Positions 1 through 8,477 are shown, counted from the stretch's first letter. The stretch: 64,000 bases of DNA from Pseudomonadota bacterium (GCA_018241665.1 JAFEDK010000019.1:387842-451841); one strand, 5' to 3'. Translations and numbers: made by a program. Notes: generated by a model not told the origin, from the letters alone.

Positions 1-1
1 G

Positions 2-1606
2 GCCGGCAACTGGCTGATGTACCGCGGCAACTACGAGGGCTGGGGCTATAGCCCGCTCAAGCAGATCACCAACCAGAACGTCGGCAAGCTGGTGCCGGCC
101 TGGTCCTACACCACCGGCATGACCGAGGGCCACCAGGCGCCGCCCATCGTCAATAACGGCTACATGTACGTGTCCACCCCCAACAACCAGGTGATCGCGC
201 TGGAAGCCGCCACCGGCAAGGAGCTGTGGCGCTACAAGAAAACCATCCCCGACGAGCTGATGCAGCTCCACCCCACCAACCGCGGCGTGGCGCTGTACGG
301 CGACAAGCTCTACCTGGCCACCACCGACGCCTTCCTGGTGGCCCTCGACGCGGCCACCGGCAAGGAGCTGTGGAAGGTGCCCGTGGCCGACTGGAAAAAG
401 GGCTATTACATGACCCTCGCCCCGCTGGCCGCCAAGGGCAAGATCATGGTCGGCTCGTCCGGCGGCGAGCTGGGCATCCGCGGCTTCGTCGCCGCCTTCG
501 ACGCGGAAAGCGGCAAGGAAGCCTGGCGCACCTACACCATCGCCGGCCCCGGCGAAGCGGGCAGCGAAACCTGGCCCGGCGAGACCTACAAGACCGGCGG
601 CGGCTCGGTGTGGATCACCGGCACCTACGATTCCCAGACCAACATCGCCTACTGGGGCGTCGGCAACGCCGGCCCGTGGATGCCCGACACCCGCCCCGGC
701 GACAACCTCTACGCCAACTCCACCATCGCCCTCGACGTGGACACCGGCAAGATCAAGGGCCACCACCAGTACCACTGGAACGATGCCTGGGACTGGGACG
801 AAGTCTCCGCACCGCTGCTGATCGACCTGGAGCACAAGGGCAAGAAGTTCAAGTCCCTGGTGCACGCCGGCCGCAACGGCTACCTGTGGCTGCTGGAGCG
901 CACCCAGGACAAGGTCAATTACGTGGATGCCTGGCCCTACGTGACGCAGAACGTGTTCACCAGCCTCGACCCCAAGACCGGCCGGCCGACCTACGACCCG
1001 AAGCGCATTCCGGGCACCGGCAAGAAGACCGACTTCTGTCCGTCCCTGTGGGGCGGCAAGGACTGGCCGCCGGAGGCCTACAACCCGCAGACCGGCCTGC
1101 TCTACATCCCGGCCAACAACAACCTGTGCTCCGAGCTGACCGGCGAACCAGTCAAGTACAAGGCCGGCAGCCTGTACATCGGCGTGTCCCTCGACAACAT
1201 CCTGACCAACGTGCGGATGACCGAGAAATCCCGCCAGCACATCGGTGAAGTGCAGGCCTGGGACCTGAAGACCGGCAAGAAGGTGTGGACCCACACCTAC
1301 CCCGAGATGAACTGGGGCCCGCTGATGACCACCGCCGGCAACCTGGTGTTCGGCGGCGGCACCAACGACCGCATGTTCCGCGCCCTCGACGCCAGGAGCG
1401 GCAAGGTGCTGTGGGAGACCCCGACCCCGTCCGGCGTCACCGGCGTGCCCTCGTCCTTCGAGGTGAATGGCGAGCAGTACGTGGCCGTGCAGTCCGGCTG
1501 GGGCGTCGATGCCCAGCGCATGCAGGGCGCCTTCGACGCGGTGCTCGACCACAAGACCGTCGTGCCCCAGGGCGGCACGATCCTGGTCTACAAGCTGCAG
1601 AAGTAA
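2..1606 (+). CDS. PQQ-dependent alcohol dehydrogenase, 5' end missing
   Basis: Periplasmic quinoprotein of the methanol/ethanol dehydrogenase family, oxidising alcohols and passing electrons to a cytochrome c. The reading frame is open from base 2 and the first in-window residues (GNWLMYRGNYEGWGYSPL) are the conserved start of the mature propeller, so signal peptide and start codon lie upstream. Repeated AxTGKELW blades and the RPGDNLYANST motif are family hallmarks. The active-site motif is AWDWDE, with Asp codons at 791-793 and 797-799. A second Asp two residues after the catalytic one is the mark of lanthanide-using (XoxF/ExaF-type) enzymes. The vicinal Cys-Cys usually found before the NRG motif is absent (LHPTNRG instead). 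The C-terminus GGTILVYKLQK is normal and no heme domain is fused. Genes downstream for an outer-membrane protein and an aldehyde dehydrogenase suggest an alcohol-to-acid pathway; the substrate is unknown. Confidence 0.93.
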   Translation, partial: AGNWLMYRGNYEGWGYSPLKQITNQNVGKLVPAWSYTTGMTEGHQAPPIVNNGYMYVSTPNNQVIALEAATGKELWRYKKTIPDELMQLHPTNRGVALYGDKLYLATTDAFLVALDAATGKELWKVPVADWKKGYYMTLAPLAAKGKIMVGSSGGELGIRGFVAAFDAESGKEAWRTYTIAGPGEAGSETWPGETYKTGGGSVWITGTYDSQTNIAYWGVGNAGPWMPDTRPGDNLYANSTIALDVDTGKIKGHHQYHWNDAWDWDEVSAPLLIDLEHKGKKFKSLVHAGRNGYLWLLERTQDKVNYVDAWPYVTQNVFTSLDPKTGRPTYDPKRIPGTGKKTDFCPSLWGGKDWPPEAYNPQTGLLYIPANNNLCSELTGEPVKYKAGSLYIGVSLDNILTNVRMTEKSRQHIGEVQAWDLKTGKKVWTHTYPEMNWGPLMTTAGNLVFGGGTNDRMFRALDARSGKVLWETPTPSGVTGVPSSFEVNGEQYVAVQSGWGVDAQRMQGAFDAVLDHKTVVPQGGTILVYKLQK

Positions 1607-1727
1607 GCCCGCCCCCCCAATCCCCCCCACTCCACCCCGGTTCAGCCCACCCGCGCGATCCGCCCCGCGCCGCCCTCCGGCGGCGCGGCGGGAGGACTCA
1701 CGCCCAAAAACGACAAAGGAGACATTC

Positions 1728-2594
1728 ATGCAGACCCTTCACACCCCGTTCCGCCGCCTGCTGGCCGCCAGCGCACTGGCCGGCCTCGGCGCCGCCTGCG
1801 CCCCCGCCGCCTTCGCCCAGACCACCTTCGACGTCATCGGCCCCCACGAATACGAGTTGCCGGTGGACTTCAAGCCCTTCAACGTCTTCGTGCAGTACGG
1901 CTACGTGCAGAACAACAAGGACACCTTCAACGCCAACGGCGACAAGGTGAAGGGCGACGGCAGCCAGACCATCGTCGGCATGTCCAAGTACGTGCGCTTC
2001 TGGACCCCGGAAGGCAACCCGAAGATCGGCCTCGCCTACGAGGTCATCGTGCCGGAGATCGGCGTACGCAACCAGCACGCCGCCAATGCCGCCGACCGCC
2101 ACCTCAGCGGCATCGGCGACCCGCTCACCGGCTTCGCGGTGTGGATGAAGCCGAGCCCCACCTCCACCTTCGGCTTCCAGTCCTTCCTGCAGGTTCCGGT
2201 CGGCGACGACCGGGTCAGCGACACCAACTGGAAGAACCTGTCGAGCTTCCTGTGGGACGTGCGCCTCACCGACAAGCTGGGGTGGACCGCCGACGCCGGC
2301 ATGGTCTTCCAGAGCGAGAAGAAGGACGGCAGCCGCCCCGGCAACACCTTCCACACCAACCACCGCCTCGGCTACCGCGTCACCGGCCTGCTCGAGCCCT
2401 TCATCGCCCTCGACTACGAGAGCACCAGCAGCCGCAACAACCAGCCCAGCGCCCGCGTGCTGGACGGCGGCGTCGGGGTGATGTTCCACACCTTCGACAA
2501 CCAGTCCATCAGCCTGCGCTACTCGACCAGCATCGACGGCAAGAACCACGCCGCCAACAACAGCATGAACATCAAGTACGCCTACGTGTGGTGA
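1728..2594 (+). CDS. Outer-membrane protein, MetA-pathway (phenol degradation) family
   Basis: Predicted 288-residue exported beta-barrel-type protein. It starts with a clear signal peptide (RRLLAASALAGLGAACAP..AFAQ, about residues 9-31) followed by alternating aromatic/polar stretches (FNVFVQYGYVQNN, FQSFLQVPVG, ISLRYSTS) typical of the family annotated as 'MetA-pathway of phenol degradation' or 'transporter'. Such proteins are thought to help hydrophobic substrates cross the outer membrane. The ATG at 1728 is preceded by AAAGGAG at 1715-1721; longer in-frame starts would destroy the signal peptide. It sits between the alcohol dehydrogenase and a small membrane protein on the same strand, so a role in uptake of the alcohol substrate is a reasonable inference. 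The function of the family is not firmly established. Confidence 0.75.
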   Translation: MQTLHTPFRRLLAASALAGLGAACAPAAFAQTTFDVIGPHEYELPVDFKPFNVFVQYGYVQNNKDTFNANGDKVKGDGSQTIVGMSKYVRFWTPEGNPKIGLAYEVIVPEIGVRNQHAANAADRHLSGIGDPLTGFAVWMKPSPTSTFGFQSFLQVPVGDDRVSDTNWKNLSSFLWDVRLTDKLGWTADAGMVFQSEKKDGSRPGNTFHTNHRLGYRVTGLLEPFIALDYESTSSRNNQPSARVLDGGVGVMFHTFDNQSISLRYSTSIDGKNHAANNSMNIKYAYVW

Positions 2595-2625
2595 TTCCCC
2601 CGAACTCGCGCCAAGGAGTGTTTCC

Positions 2626-3096
2626 ATGAAGATCCTGCATGCCCTCGCCTTCAGCATCGCCCTGCTCGTCGCCGCCTGGGTCTATCTCAGCGTCGGCAAC
2701 CCGGACCTCGGCTTCAACCCGTGGATCGGCTTCGTTGCCTGGGCCGCCTTCTTCGCCGCCGGTGGCGGCAGCGGCGGACTGAGCAAGGCCCTCGGCGCCG
2801 GCCTGGCCGGCATCCTGCTCACCGCCGTGACCCTCGCCGGGGTGCAAGCGCTGGGCGGCGGCCTCGGCCCCCTGATCGGGCTGGTCGCCGTGCTGGCCTT
2901 CGTGCTGGTGGCGATGGCCGACATCGGCGCCCTGTCCTACACGCCGGCGGCCTTCCTCGGCGCGGCGTCCTTCTTCGGCTCCGGCGGAAAGATCGACCTC
3001 AGCATCGCCCTCGTCGCCCTGACCTGGATTGCCGGCCTCGCCTTCGGCTACGTGTCGGAGAGCGTCGGCAAGAAGCTCGCCCGCCCCGCCGCCTGA
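2626..3096 (+). CDS. DUF1097-family inner-membrane protein
   Basis: A 156-residue, very hydrophobic protein with about five predicted transmembrane segments (residues near 5-22, 33-48, 58-78, 83-104 and 122-145) and glycine-rich turns. The pattern resembles the DUF1097 family (E. coli YcdZ type), whose function is unknown. The ATG is preceded by CAAGGAG eight bases upstream. It lies 31 bp after the outer-membrane protein gene and 50 bp before the aldehyde dehydrogenase, so all four genes are probably co-transcribed. A transport role in the alcohol pathway is a guess from context only. Confidence 0.65.
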   Translation: MKILHALAFSIALLVAAWVYLSVGNPDLGFNPWIGFVAWAAFFAAGGGSGGLSKALGAGLAGILLTAVTLAGVQALGGGLGPLIGLVAVLAFVLVAMADIGALSYTPAAFLGAASFFGSGGKIDLSIALVALTWIAGLAFGYVSESVGKKLARPAA

Positions 3097-3146
3097 ACCT
3101 CCCCCCCACAACACCCCAACCCCGACACACCTCAAGGAGACCTACC

Positions 3147-4583
3147 GTGACGACCCTCTACGAGAACTACATCGACGGCCGCTTCGTGCCCGCCGACGCC
3201 ACCACCGCCATCGACGTGCATAACCCGGCCACCCACACCCTGCTGGCGCGCATCCCCACTGCCAGCAGCGACGAAGTGAATGCCGCGGTGGACGCCGCCC
3301 GCCGCGCCCAGCCGGGCTGGGAACGCCTGCCGGCGATCCAGCGCGCCGCCCACCTGAAGGCCATCGCCGCCAAGGTGCGGCAGAACAAGGAACGCCTCGC
3401 CGAGATCATCACCCGCGAGCAGGGCAAGGTCCTCGGCCTGGCCCGCGTCGAGGTGGATTTCACCGCCGACTACATGGACTACATGGCCGAGTGGGCACGC
3501 CGCATCGAGGGCGAGATCCTGCAGAGCGACCGCCCGGGCGAGACGATCTTCGTGCATCGCAAGCCGATCGGCGTGACCGTCGGCATCCTGCCGTGGAACT
3601 TCCCGTTCTTCCTGATCGCCCGCAAGATGGCGCCGGCGCTGGTCACCGGCAACACCATCGTCGTCAAGCCAAGCGAGGAGACGCCGATCAACGCCTTCGA
3701 GTTCGCCCGCCTGGTGGCCGAGGCCGGCCTGCCGGCGGGGGTCTTCAACCTGGTCGGCGGGCGCGGCGCCGACGTGGGCGCCAGCCTGTGCACCCACCCG
3801 GACGTGGGCCTGATCAGCTTCACCGGCAGCGTCGCCACCGGCTCGACGATCATGCAGGCCGCCGGCCGCAACCTGACCCGCGTGAACCTGGAACTGGGCG
3901 GCAAGGCGCCGGCCATCGTGCTGGCCAGCGCCGACCTGGACCTGGCCGCCAAGGCGGTGGTGGATTCCCGCGTGATCAACACCGGGCAGGTGTGCAACTG
4001 CGCCGAACGGGTCTACGTGGAAAAGTCGGTAGCCGATGCATTCACCGCCAAGGTGCGCACGCTGATGGCCGCCACCCGCTACGGCGATCCGCTGGCCGAG
4101 CCGGATGTGCATATGGGCCCGCTGGTGAACCGGATCGGCCTCGACAAGGTGGCGGCGATGGTGAACCGCGCCCGCGAGCAGGGCGCCGAGGTGATCCTCG
4201 GCGGCCGCGTGGCGGACCGCCCGACAGGCTTCCACTACGAGCCGACGGTAGTCACCGGTTGCAGCGCCGACATGGAGATCATGCGCAAGGAGATCTTCGG
4301 GCCGGTGCTGCCGATCCAGGCGGTGGACAGCCTCGACGAGGCCATCGCGCTGGCCAACGATTCGGAGTACGGCCTCACCTCGTCGATCTTCACCAAGGAT
4401 CTCAACGCGGCGATGCAGGCCTGCCGCGAGCTGCGCTTCGGCGAGACCTATGTGAACCGGGAGCACTTCGAAGCCATGCAGGGCTTCCACGCCGGCCGCC
4501 GCAAGTCCGGCATCGGCGGTGCCGACGGCAAGCACGGCCTCTACGAGTACACCGAGACCCACGTGGTGTACATGCAGAACTGA
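3147..4583 (+). CDS. aldA: Aldehyde dehydrogenase, AldA-like (lactaldehyde/glycolaldehyde type)
   Basis: NAD(P)-dependent aldehyde dehydrogenase of 478 residues, essentially the length of E. coli AldA. Visible family motifs are the LPWNFPFF segment, FTGS in the nucleotide-binding region, LELGGKAP with the general-base Glu (about residue 251), and GQVCNCAERVYV, in which the second Cys (residue 285) aligns with the catalytic Cys of AldA. The end GETYVNREHFEAMQGFHAG is also AldA-like. The start is GTG at 3147 with AAGGAGA at 3134-3140; the long open frame upstream overlaps the DUF1097 gene and is a shadow. In this operon it would oxidise the aldehyde made by the PQQ alcohol dehydrogenase, although aldehyde formed in the periplasm must first enter the cytoplasm. 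Substrate range is inferred from family similarity. Confidence 0.88.
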   Translation: MTTLYENYIDGRFVPADATTAIDVHNPATHTLLARIPTASSDEVNAAVDAARRAQPGWERLPAIQRAAHLKAIAAKVRQNKERLAEIITREQGKVLGLARVEVDFTADYMDYMAEWARRIEGEILQSDRPGETIFVHRKPIGVTVGILPWNFPFFLIARKMAPALVTGNTIVVKPSEETPINAFEFARLVAEAGLPAGVFNLVGGRGADVGASLCTHPDVGLISFTGSVATGSTIMQAAGRNLTRVNLELGGKAPAIVLASADLDLAAKAVVDSRVINTGQVCNCAERVYVEKSVADAFTAKVRTLMAATRYGDPLAEPDVHMGPLVNRIGLDKVAAMVNRAREQGAEVILGGRVADRPTGFHYEPTVVTGCSADMEIMRKEIFGPVLPIQAVDSLDEAIALANDSEYGLTSSIFTKDLNAAMQACRELRFGETYVNREHFEAMQGFHAGRRKSGIGGADGKHGLYEYTETHVVYMQN

Positions 4584-4603
4584 CCCCGGCACTCCCCCCT
4601 TCG

Positions 4604-4633
4604 GCGGCGCGGGCCTTCGCCGGTCCGCGCCGC
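4604..4633 (+). terminator. Possible terminator hairpin after aldA
   Basis: Perfect 9-bp inverted repeat GCGGCGCGG / CCGCGCCGC with a 12-nt loop, 20 bp after the aldA stop codon and between convergent transcription units. There is no clean T-run after it (only a TTTT about 19 bases downstream), so intrinsic termination is uncertain. The rest of 4584-4763 holds nothing else recognisable. Confidence 0.35.
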
Positions 4634-4763
4634 TGATCGAAAGTTTTCTCCTCGTTGTTCTCCGCGTTGTTGTTACGGCGGCCGCCGACCTCCCGGCCGT
4701 GCCGCCGGGACGGCGGGCGAATCCTCCCTCTCGCCCGTCGTCCCTCCTTTTTTTGCCCCTGCC

Positions 4764-5021
4764 TCAGCCGCCGCTGAGGGCCTGCACGATGACCAGCTCC
4801 TGCACACCGTCGAGCCGCCGGGCCAGGTCGAAGACCTGCTCTCCATCGATGAAGAAGCGGATGTGCGGGCGGATGCGGTTCTGCTCGTCGATCATGCGGA
4901 AGCGGATACCCGGGTAGCAACGATCCAGCTCGGCCAGCACCGCCGCCAGCGTATCCCCGCCCGCCTCGGCGTAAGCCTGCTCGGTGTAGGAGCGCAGCGC
5001 GCTGGGGATCAGCACCTTCAC
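4764..5021 (-). CDS. ThiS/MoaD-family ubiquitin-like protein
   Basis: An 85-residue beta-grasp protein starting VKVLIPSALRSYT and ending in the Gly-Gly tail (VQALSGG) that ThiS, MoaD and related sulphur carriers use for C-terminal thiocarboxylation or conjugation. The GTG start at 5021 overlaps the TGA of the upstream BNR-repeat gene by four bases (GTGA), so the two are translationally coupled. Longer in-frame versions run through the upstream coding sequence and are not credible. It is not beside moaE, thiG or other cofactor genes, so it is probably not the housekeeping MoaD or ThiS. What it carries or modifies cannot be told from the sequence; pairing with a BNR/sialidase-like protein has, as I recall, been annotated in other genomes. 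Confidence 0.75.
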   Translation of the reverse strand: MKVLIPSALRSYTEQAYAEAGGDTLAAVLAELDRCYPGIRFRMIDEQNRIRPHIRFFIDGEQVFDLARRLDGVQELVIVQALSGG

Positions 5022-6196
5022 GACGCGCCCTCCACCCCCATGGCCACCTCCACCGCGTAGATCTCCGGCAGGTGCGCAGCGATGCGCGTCCATTGGCGGC
5101 CCTCGTCGCCGCTCATCCACAGCTCGCCGCTGGTGGTGCCGAAATACAGGCCGACCGGGTCGGCGCTGTCCGCCGTCATGGCCTGGCGCTTGACGGTCCA
5201 CCACGCCTGCTCGGCCGGCAGGCCGGCGTCGAGGCGCTGCCAGCTTTCGCCGCCGTCGCGGGTGCCATACACGGCCGGCTTGCCGCCGGGGCTGGTGCGC
5301 GGCCACACGCTGGTGCCGTCCATCGGAAAGACCCACACCGCATTCGCGTCGCGGGGATGGACGACCATCGGGAAGCCGATGTCGCCCACCTCCGCCGGCA
5401 TCGCGCGGCCGATCCGCCGCCAGGTGTCGGACGGGCGGTCCAGGCGGTAGATGCCGCAGTGGTTCTGCTGGTACAGCCGGTCCGGATTGGTCGGGCACAG
5501 GCGCACGCAGTGGGGATCGTGGAAGGTCGGGTCGCTGCCGTCGAAGCCTTCGACGACCTCGATGCCGCTGAGCAGCGGCGCGAAGCTGCGGCCGCCGTCT
5601 CCCGATTCATGCACGCCGCCGCCGGACATCGCGAAGTACAGGTGCTCGGCGTCGCGCGGGTCGACGATGATGGAGTGCAGCTTGGGGCCGTCCGGCGTGC
5701 CGTCCTGCACGGTGCCCATCCACTTGCGGTACTGCGGGTCGTCGTTGATCGGCGAGAACGGCGCCCAGCTGACGCCGCCATCCTCCGAACGGAACAGGCC
5801 CTGCGGCGAGGTGCCGGCGTACCACACGCCGGGCTGGTCGGCGTGGCCGGGGGTTAGCCAGAAGGTGTGGTCCACCGAACGCCCGCCCTGGCCTTCGGGG
5901 GCCGGCGCGAAGGCCGGCGGCCGGGCGGCTTCCTGCCAGCTGCGCCCCAGGTCGGTGGAACGGAACACCGTCGGCCCGAGGTGGCCGGTCTTGGCGGCCG
6001 CCAGCAGGGTGCGCCCGTCGCGCGGGTCGAGCACCAGGTGGTTGATGATGTGGCCCAGGAAGTGGGGGCCATCCACCCGCCAGTGCTGGCGGGTCGCGTC
6101 GCCGCGGTACAGCCAGGCGCCCTTGCGCGTGGCCACCAGCAGCAAAACGGTGCCAGGGCCGCGTTGCGCGGCCCCTGTGTCGATCTCGCTTGCCAT
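5018..6196 (-). CDS. BNR/sortilin-like beta-propeller protein
   Basis: A 392-residue protein built of Asp-box (BNR, S/T-x-D-x-G-x-x-W) repeats: STDLGRSW, SEDGGVSW, SGDGGRSF, TRDGGESW and SGDEGRQW are all visible, so it should fold as a six- or seven-bladed propeller like sialidases and sortilin. There is no signal peptide, which points to a cytoplasmic location. The ATG at 6196 is chosen because GGAGGA lies just upstream; a longer form starting at 6247 is possible but lacks that site. The last four bases overlap the ThiS/MoaD-like gene. Catalytic residues of sialidases are not recognisable, so an enzymatic function should not be assumed. Confidence 0.75.
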   Translation of the reverse strand: MASEIDTGAAQRGPGTVLLLVATRKGAWLYRGDATRQHWRVDGPHFLGHIINHLVLDPRDGRTLLAAAKTGHLGPTVFRSTDLGRSWQEAARPPAFAPAPEGQGGRSVDHTFWLTPGHADQPGVWYAGTSPQGLFRSEDGGVSWAPFSPINDDPQYRKWMGTVQDGTPDGPKLHSIIVDPRDAEHLYFAMSGGGVHESGDGGRSFAPLLSGIEVVEGFDGSDPTFHDPHCVRLCPTNPDRLYQQNHCGIYRLDRPSDTWRRIGRAMPAEVGDIGFPMVVHPRDANAVWVFPMDGTSVWPRTSPGGKPAVYGTRDGGESWQRLDAGLPAEQAWWTVKRQAMTADSADPVGLYFGTTSGELWMSGDEGRQWTRIAAHLPEIYAVEVAMGVEGAS

Positions 6197-6399
6197 CGCT
6201 CGCTCCTCCAAAAGACCGCCGGCGTGGCGGGAGAGCGGCTGCGGCACGCGTCCGCTGCGCGTGTCAGGGCCGCCAACGCACCCGTGGGTGACGGGAATGC
6301 CTGCTTTCGATCACACCCACGCCGCCGAGTTCGCGGGCCGGGTGCGAGCTGTAGCGGAAACTGGACCGTTGGGGGCGGGGCTGTGGGGTTTGGGCTTCG
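6197..6399. other. Intergenic DNA before the first dispersed repeat
   Basis: Upstream region of the BNR gene (which reads leftward) and downstream of the adenine deaminase gene. No open frame with plausible codon use or ribosome site is seen. The frames crossing it and the neighbouring repeats on either strand are artefacts of the repeat sequence. A promoter for the BNR/ThiS pair is expected here but I cannot pick one out. Confidence 0.5.
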
Positions 6400-6466
6400 G
6401 TGGGGGCGAATTCATTCGCCCTCGGTGGCCAGGTCAACGTCCGAGGGCGAATGAATTCGCCCCTAC
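6400..6466. repeat. Dispersed palindromic repeat, full copy 1
   Basis: A 67-bp unit: left arm GGGGCGAATTCATTCGCCC extended by TCGG, a 15-nt centre, and a perfect inverted right arm ending GCCCCTAC. The arms pair over 23 bp without mismatch. Each arm is also a palindrome by itself (GGGCGAAT, two bases, ATTCGCCC). It lies between the BNR gene and the adenine deaminase gene. Confidence 0.9.
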
Positions 6467-6546
6467 GGGATACGCCACACCATCGAGCCACCTGTCGGCC
6501 AGCCCTTTTGGAAGAACAAGCCGCCACGCTGTGGGGGCTGGGCTGC

Positions 6547-6574
6547 TGTGGGGGCGAATTCATTTGCCCCCACA
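6547..6574. repeat. Dispersed repeat, single-arm copy
   Basis: One arm only of the repeat family, in a variant (GAATTCATTTG core) that forms a perfect TGTGGGGGC / GCCCCCACA hairpin of its own. It ends 22 bp from the 3' end of the adenine deaminase gene, so it could act as a 3'-end structure of that transcript. Confidence 0.8.
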
Positions 6575-6596
6575 TGAAAGGAAGTCTCCTAAGCCT

Positions 6597-7619
6597 TCAG
6601 CGGGCGGCGGCGAAGTAGGTGTCGAGGCGGGCGATCCAGGTGGCTTTTTCGGCGTCGCTGGCGAAGCTTGCCTCGAAGCTGTTACGTGCCAGCCGATACC
6701 AGGTGTCGGCGTCGAAGTGGAAGGCTTCATGCACCGCGCGGATGTTGGCGTTGAGGTAGCCGCCGAAATAGGCCGGGTCGTCGCTGTTGAGCATGACCTT
6801 GGCGCCGGCGGCGAGCAGGCGCGGCAGGCTGTGCTCACGCATGTCCTGGAACACGCACAGGCGGGTGTTGGACAGCGGGCAGACGGTCAGCGGGATGCCT
6901 TCCTCGGCCAGGCGGGCCAGTACCGCGGGGTCGTCCACCGCCCGCACGCCGTGGTCGATGCGCCGGGCGCCGAGCAGGTCGAGGGCTTCGGTGATGTATT
7001 CCGGCGGGCCTTCCTCGCCGGCGTGGGCGACCACCGGCTTGCCGAGTTCGCGGCAGCGGGCGAACAGGCGCGCGAACTTGGACGGCGGGTGGCCGCGCTC
7101 GGACGAGTCCAGCCCGAAGCCGTGGATGCGCGCCAGATAGGGCTCGGCCTCGGCCAGCGTGGCCAGGCATTCGTCCTCGCTGAGGTGGCGCAGGAAGCAC
7201 AGGATCAGCCGCCCCGACACGCCCCAGCGCCGCGCCCCCTCGGCCAACCCGTCGTCGAGGCCGTCGAGCACGGTGGCAAAGGGAATGCCGCGGGCGGTGT
7301 GGGTCTGCGGGTCGAAGAAGATCTCGGCGTGGATCACGCCATCCGCCGCGGCGCGCTCCAGGTAGGCCAGCATCAGGTCGCGGAAATCCTCGCGGGTGCG
7401 CAGCACGTCGGCGCAGGCGTAGTACAGGTCGAGGAAGCTCTGCAGGCTGTCGAAGGCGTAGGCCGCCTTCAGCGCCGCCTCGTCGGCATAGGGCAGCGCA
7501 ACGCCGTTGCGGCGGGCCAGCGCGAAGGCCAGTTCGGGCTCGAGGGTGCCCTCGATATGGACGTGCAGTTCGGCCTTGGGCATGCCGAGGGCCAGGGAGA
7601 GGGCATCGCGCGCAGTCAT
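6597..7619 (-). CDS. Adenine deaminase (Add-like, adenine aminohydrolase)
   Basis: Zinc-dependent deaminase of 340 residues converting adenine to hypoxanthine. The metal ligands and catalytic residues of the adenosine/adenine deaminase superfamily are visible: HVH at residues 19-21, VAHAGEE with the catalytic His and Glu, IDHGVR, and the LNSDDP motif. The sequence resembles the bacterial adenine deaminases often misnamed adenosine deaminase (the Pseudomonas aeruginosa PA0148 type), sharing motifs such as FLDLYYACADVLRT, FFDPQTHTARGIPF, FLRHLSEDE and DSSERGHPPSKF. Adenine is therefore the likelier substrate, and surrounding genes handle free bases (xanthine dehydrogenase, guanine and 8-oxoguanine deaminases). 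The ATG at 7619 follows GGAGAACC. It reads away from the PEP-CTERM gene. Adenosine as substrate cannot be fully excluded. Confidence 0.88.
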   Translation of the reverse strand: MTARDALSLALGMPKAELHVHIEGTLEPELAFALARRNGVALPYADEAALKAAYAFDSLQSFLDLYYACADVLRTREDFRDLMLAYLERAAADGVIHAEIFFDPQTHTARGIPFATVLDGLDDGLAEGARRWGVSGRLILCFLRHLSEDECLATLAEAEPYLARIHGFGLDSSERGHPPSKFARLFARCRELGKPVVAHAGEEGPPEYITEALDLLGARRIDHGVRAVDDPAVLARLAEEGIPLTVCPLSNTRLCVFQDMREHSLPRLLAAGAKVMLNSDDPAYFGGYLNANIRAVHEAFHFDADTWYRLARNSFEASFASDAEKATWIARLDTYFAAAR

Positions 7620-7786
7620 TTTCGGTTCTCCACGTCAGGAACGCTTCGATTGTAGATCGGCAGGTGACCGGGACGGGTAATCGGAAGCGCCCTCAAAAAT
7701 TCACAAGGCATACACTCCGGAACCCCAAATGCATAGACGGTTCGTGCACACGGGGCTGCAATCACCTAATCAACCGGGGACTCACC

Positions 7787-8398
7787 ATGCATAAATTCAC
7801 GCTCAGCCGTGCCGTCGCAGGCCTTGGCCTGCTGGTTCTCGCCACCTTCAGCCATGCCGCCACCTACGAGTTTCACCAGGCAGGTTACACCGGCGGAGGC
7901 GCAGTGAGCGGCTACTTCAGCGGAACGGACCTGAACGGCGACGGCTACCTCGTCGGCACCCATGGGGAAATCGACGGCTTCCAGCTGTCCTTTGCCGGCA
8001 ATGCCGCAGTCGGCGCCTTCAGCATCGACTATGCGGATTTCCTGCAGACGGTGTCGATCGGCTGGGGGCTGATCTACCGGCTCGGCTCGACGACGCTCGG
8101 CACCGAGCTGAACGGCCTCTCCGACGGCATGCTGATGGTGTTCAACTTCGACGCTGACGGCAATCCGCTGGATTCGGTATCGGCCGTCCCCATCGCGAAC
8201 AACTTCGCCGCCGCGGCCGGTCCGGGCACCCTGGGCATCGCCTCAGTCAGCGCCTTCGGCACGGCCTCGGATGCAAACGGCAACGTCGACCTGGCGTTCA
8301 CGCCGATGAGCCTGTCGCTGCAGAGCGTGCCCGAACCCGGCAGCCTGGCCCTGGCGGCCCTGGCCGGCACCGGCCTGCTGGCGCGGCGGCGACGCTGA
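7787..8398 (+). CDS. PEP-CTERM sorting-domain exoprotein
   Basis: A 203-residue exported protein. The N-terminal signal peptide (TLSRAVAGLGLLVLATFSHA) is followed by a beta-rich, low-cysteine body and a C-terminal PEP-CTERM anchor: VPEPGSLALAALAG, a hydrophobic stretch and RRRR. This tail is recognised by exosortase EpsH/XrtA, and such proteins usually go to the cell surface or the exopolysaccharide matrix. The ATG at 7787 has GGGGA at 7776-7780; an upstream in-frame start would bury the signal peptide. No exosortase gene is in this window. The passenger domain matches nothing I can name. Confidence 0.85.
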   Translation: MHKFTLSRAVAGLGLLVLATFSHAATYEFHQAGYTGGGAVSGYFSGTDLNGDGYLVGTHGEIDGFQLSFAGNAAVGAFSIDYADFLQTVSIGWGLIYRLGSTTLGTELNGLSDGMLMVFNFDADGNPLDSVSAVPIANNFAAAAGPGTLGIASVSAFGTASDANGNVDLAFTPMSLSLQSVPEPGSLALAALAGTGLLARRRR

Positions 8399-8419
8399 CC
8401 GGCCGGGGCGGCGCCCCGC

Positions 8420-8456
8420 GCGGCAGGCCACGAGCCCCGGAGGCTCTGCCTGGCCG
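8420..8456. terminator. Stem-loop between convergent genes
   Basis: Nested inverted repeat (CAGGC..GAGCC with GGCTC..GCCTG, extended by GCGG/CCGC) in the short gap between the PEP-CTERM gene and the BMP-family gene, which converge. It lacks a T-run on either side, so it is a possible rather than a certain bidirectional terminator. Confidence 0.4.
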
Positions 8457-8477
8457 CCCGTGACAACGCCGGAGCGC

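Noticed and set aside
6264-6618. Short frames crossing the dispersed repeats (also at 19.3, 24.2, 27.1, 36.3, 38.7 and 41.9 kb)
   Set aside because: They encode recurring peptides such as RANEFAPT and GGEFIRPR, which are just translations of the repeat arms.
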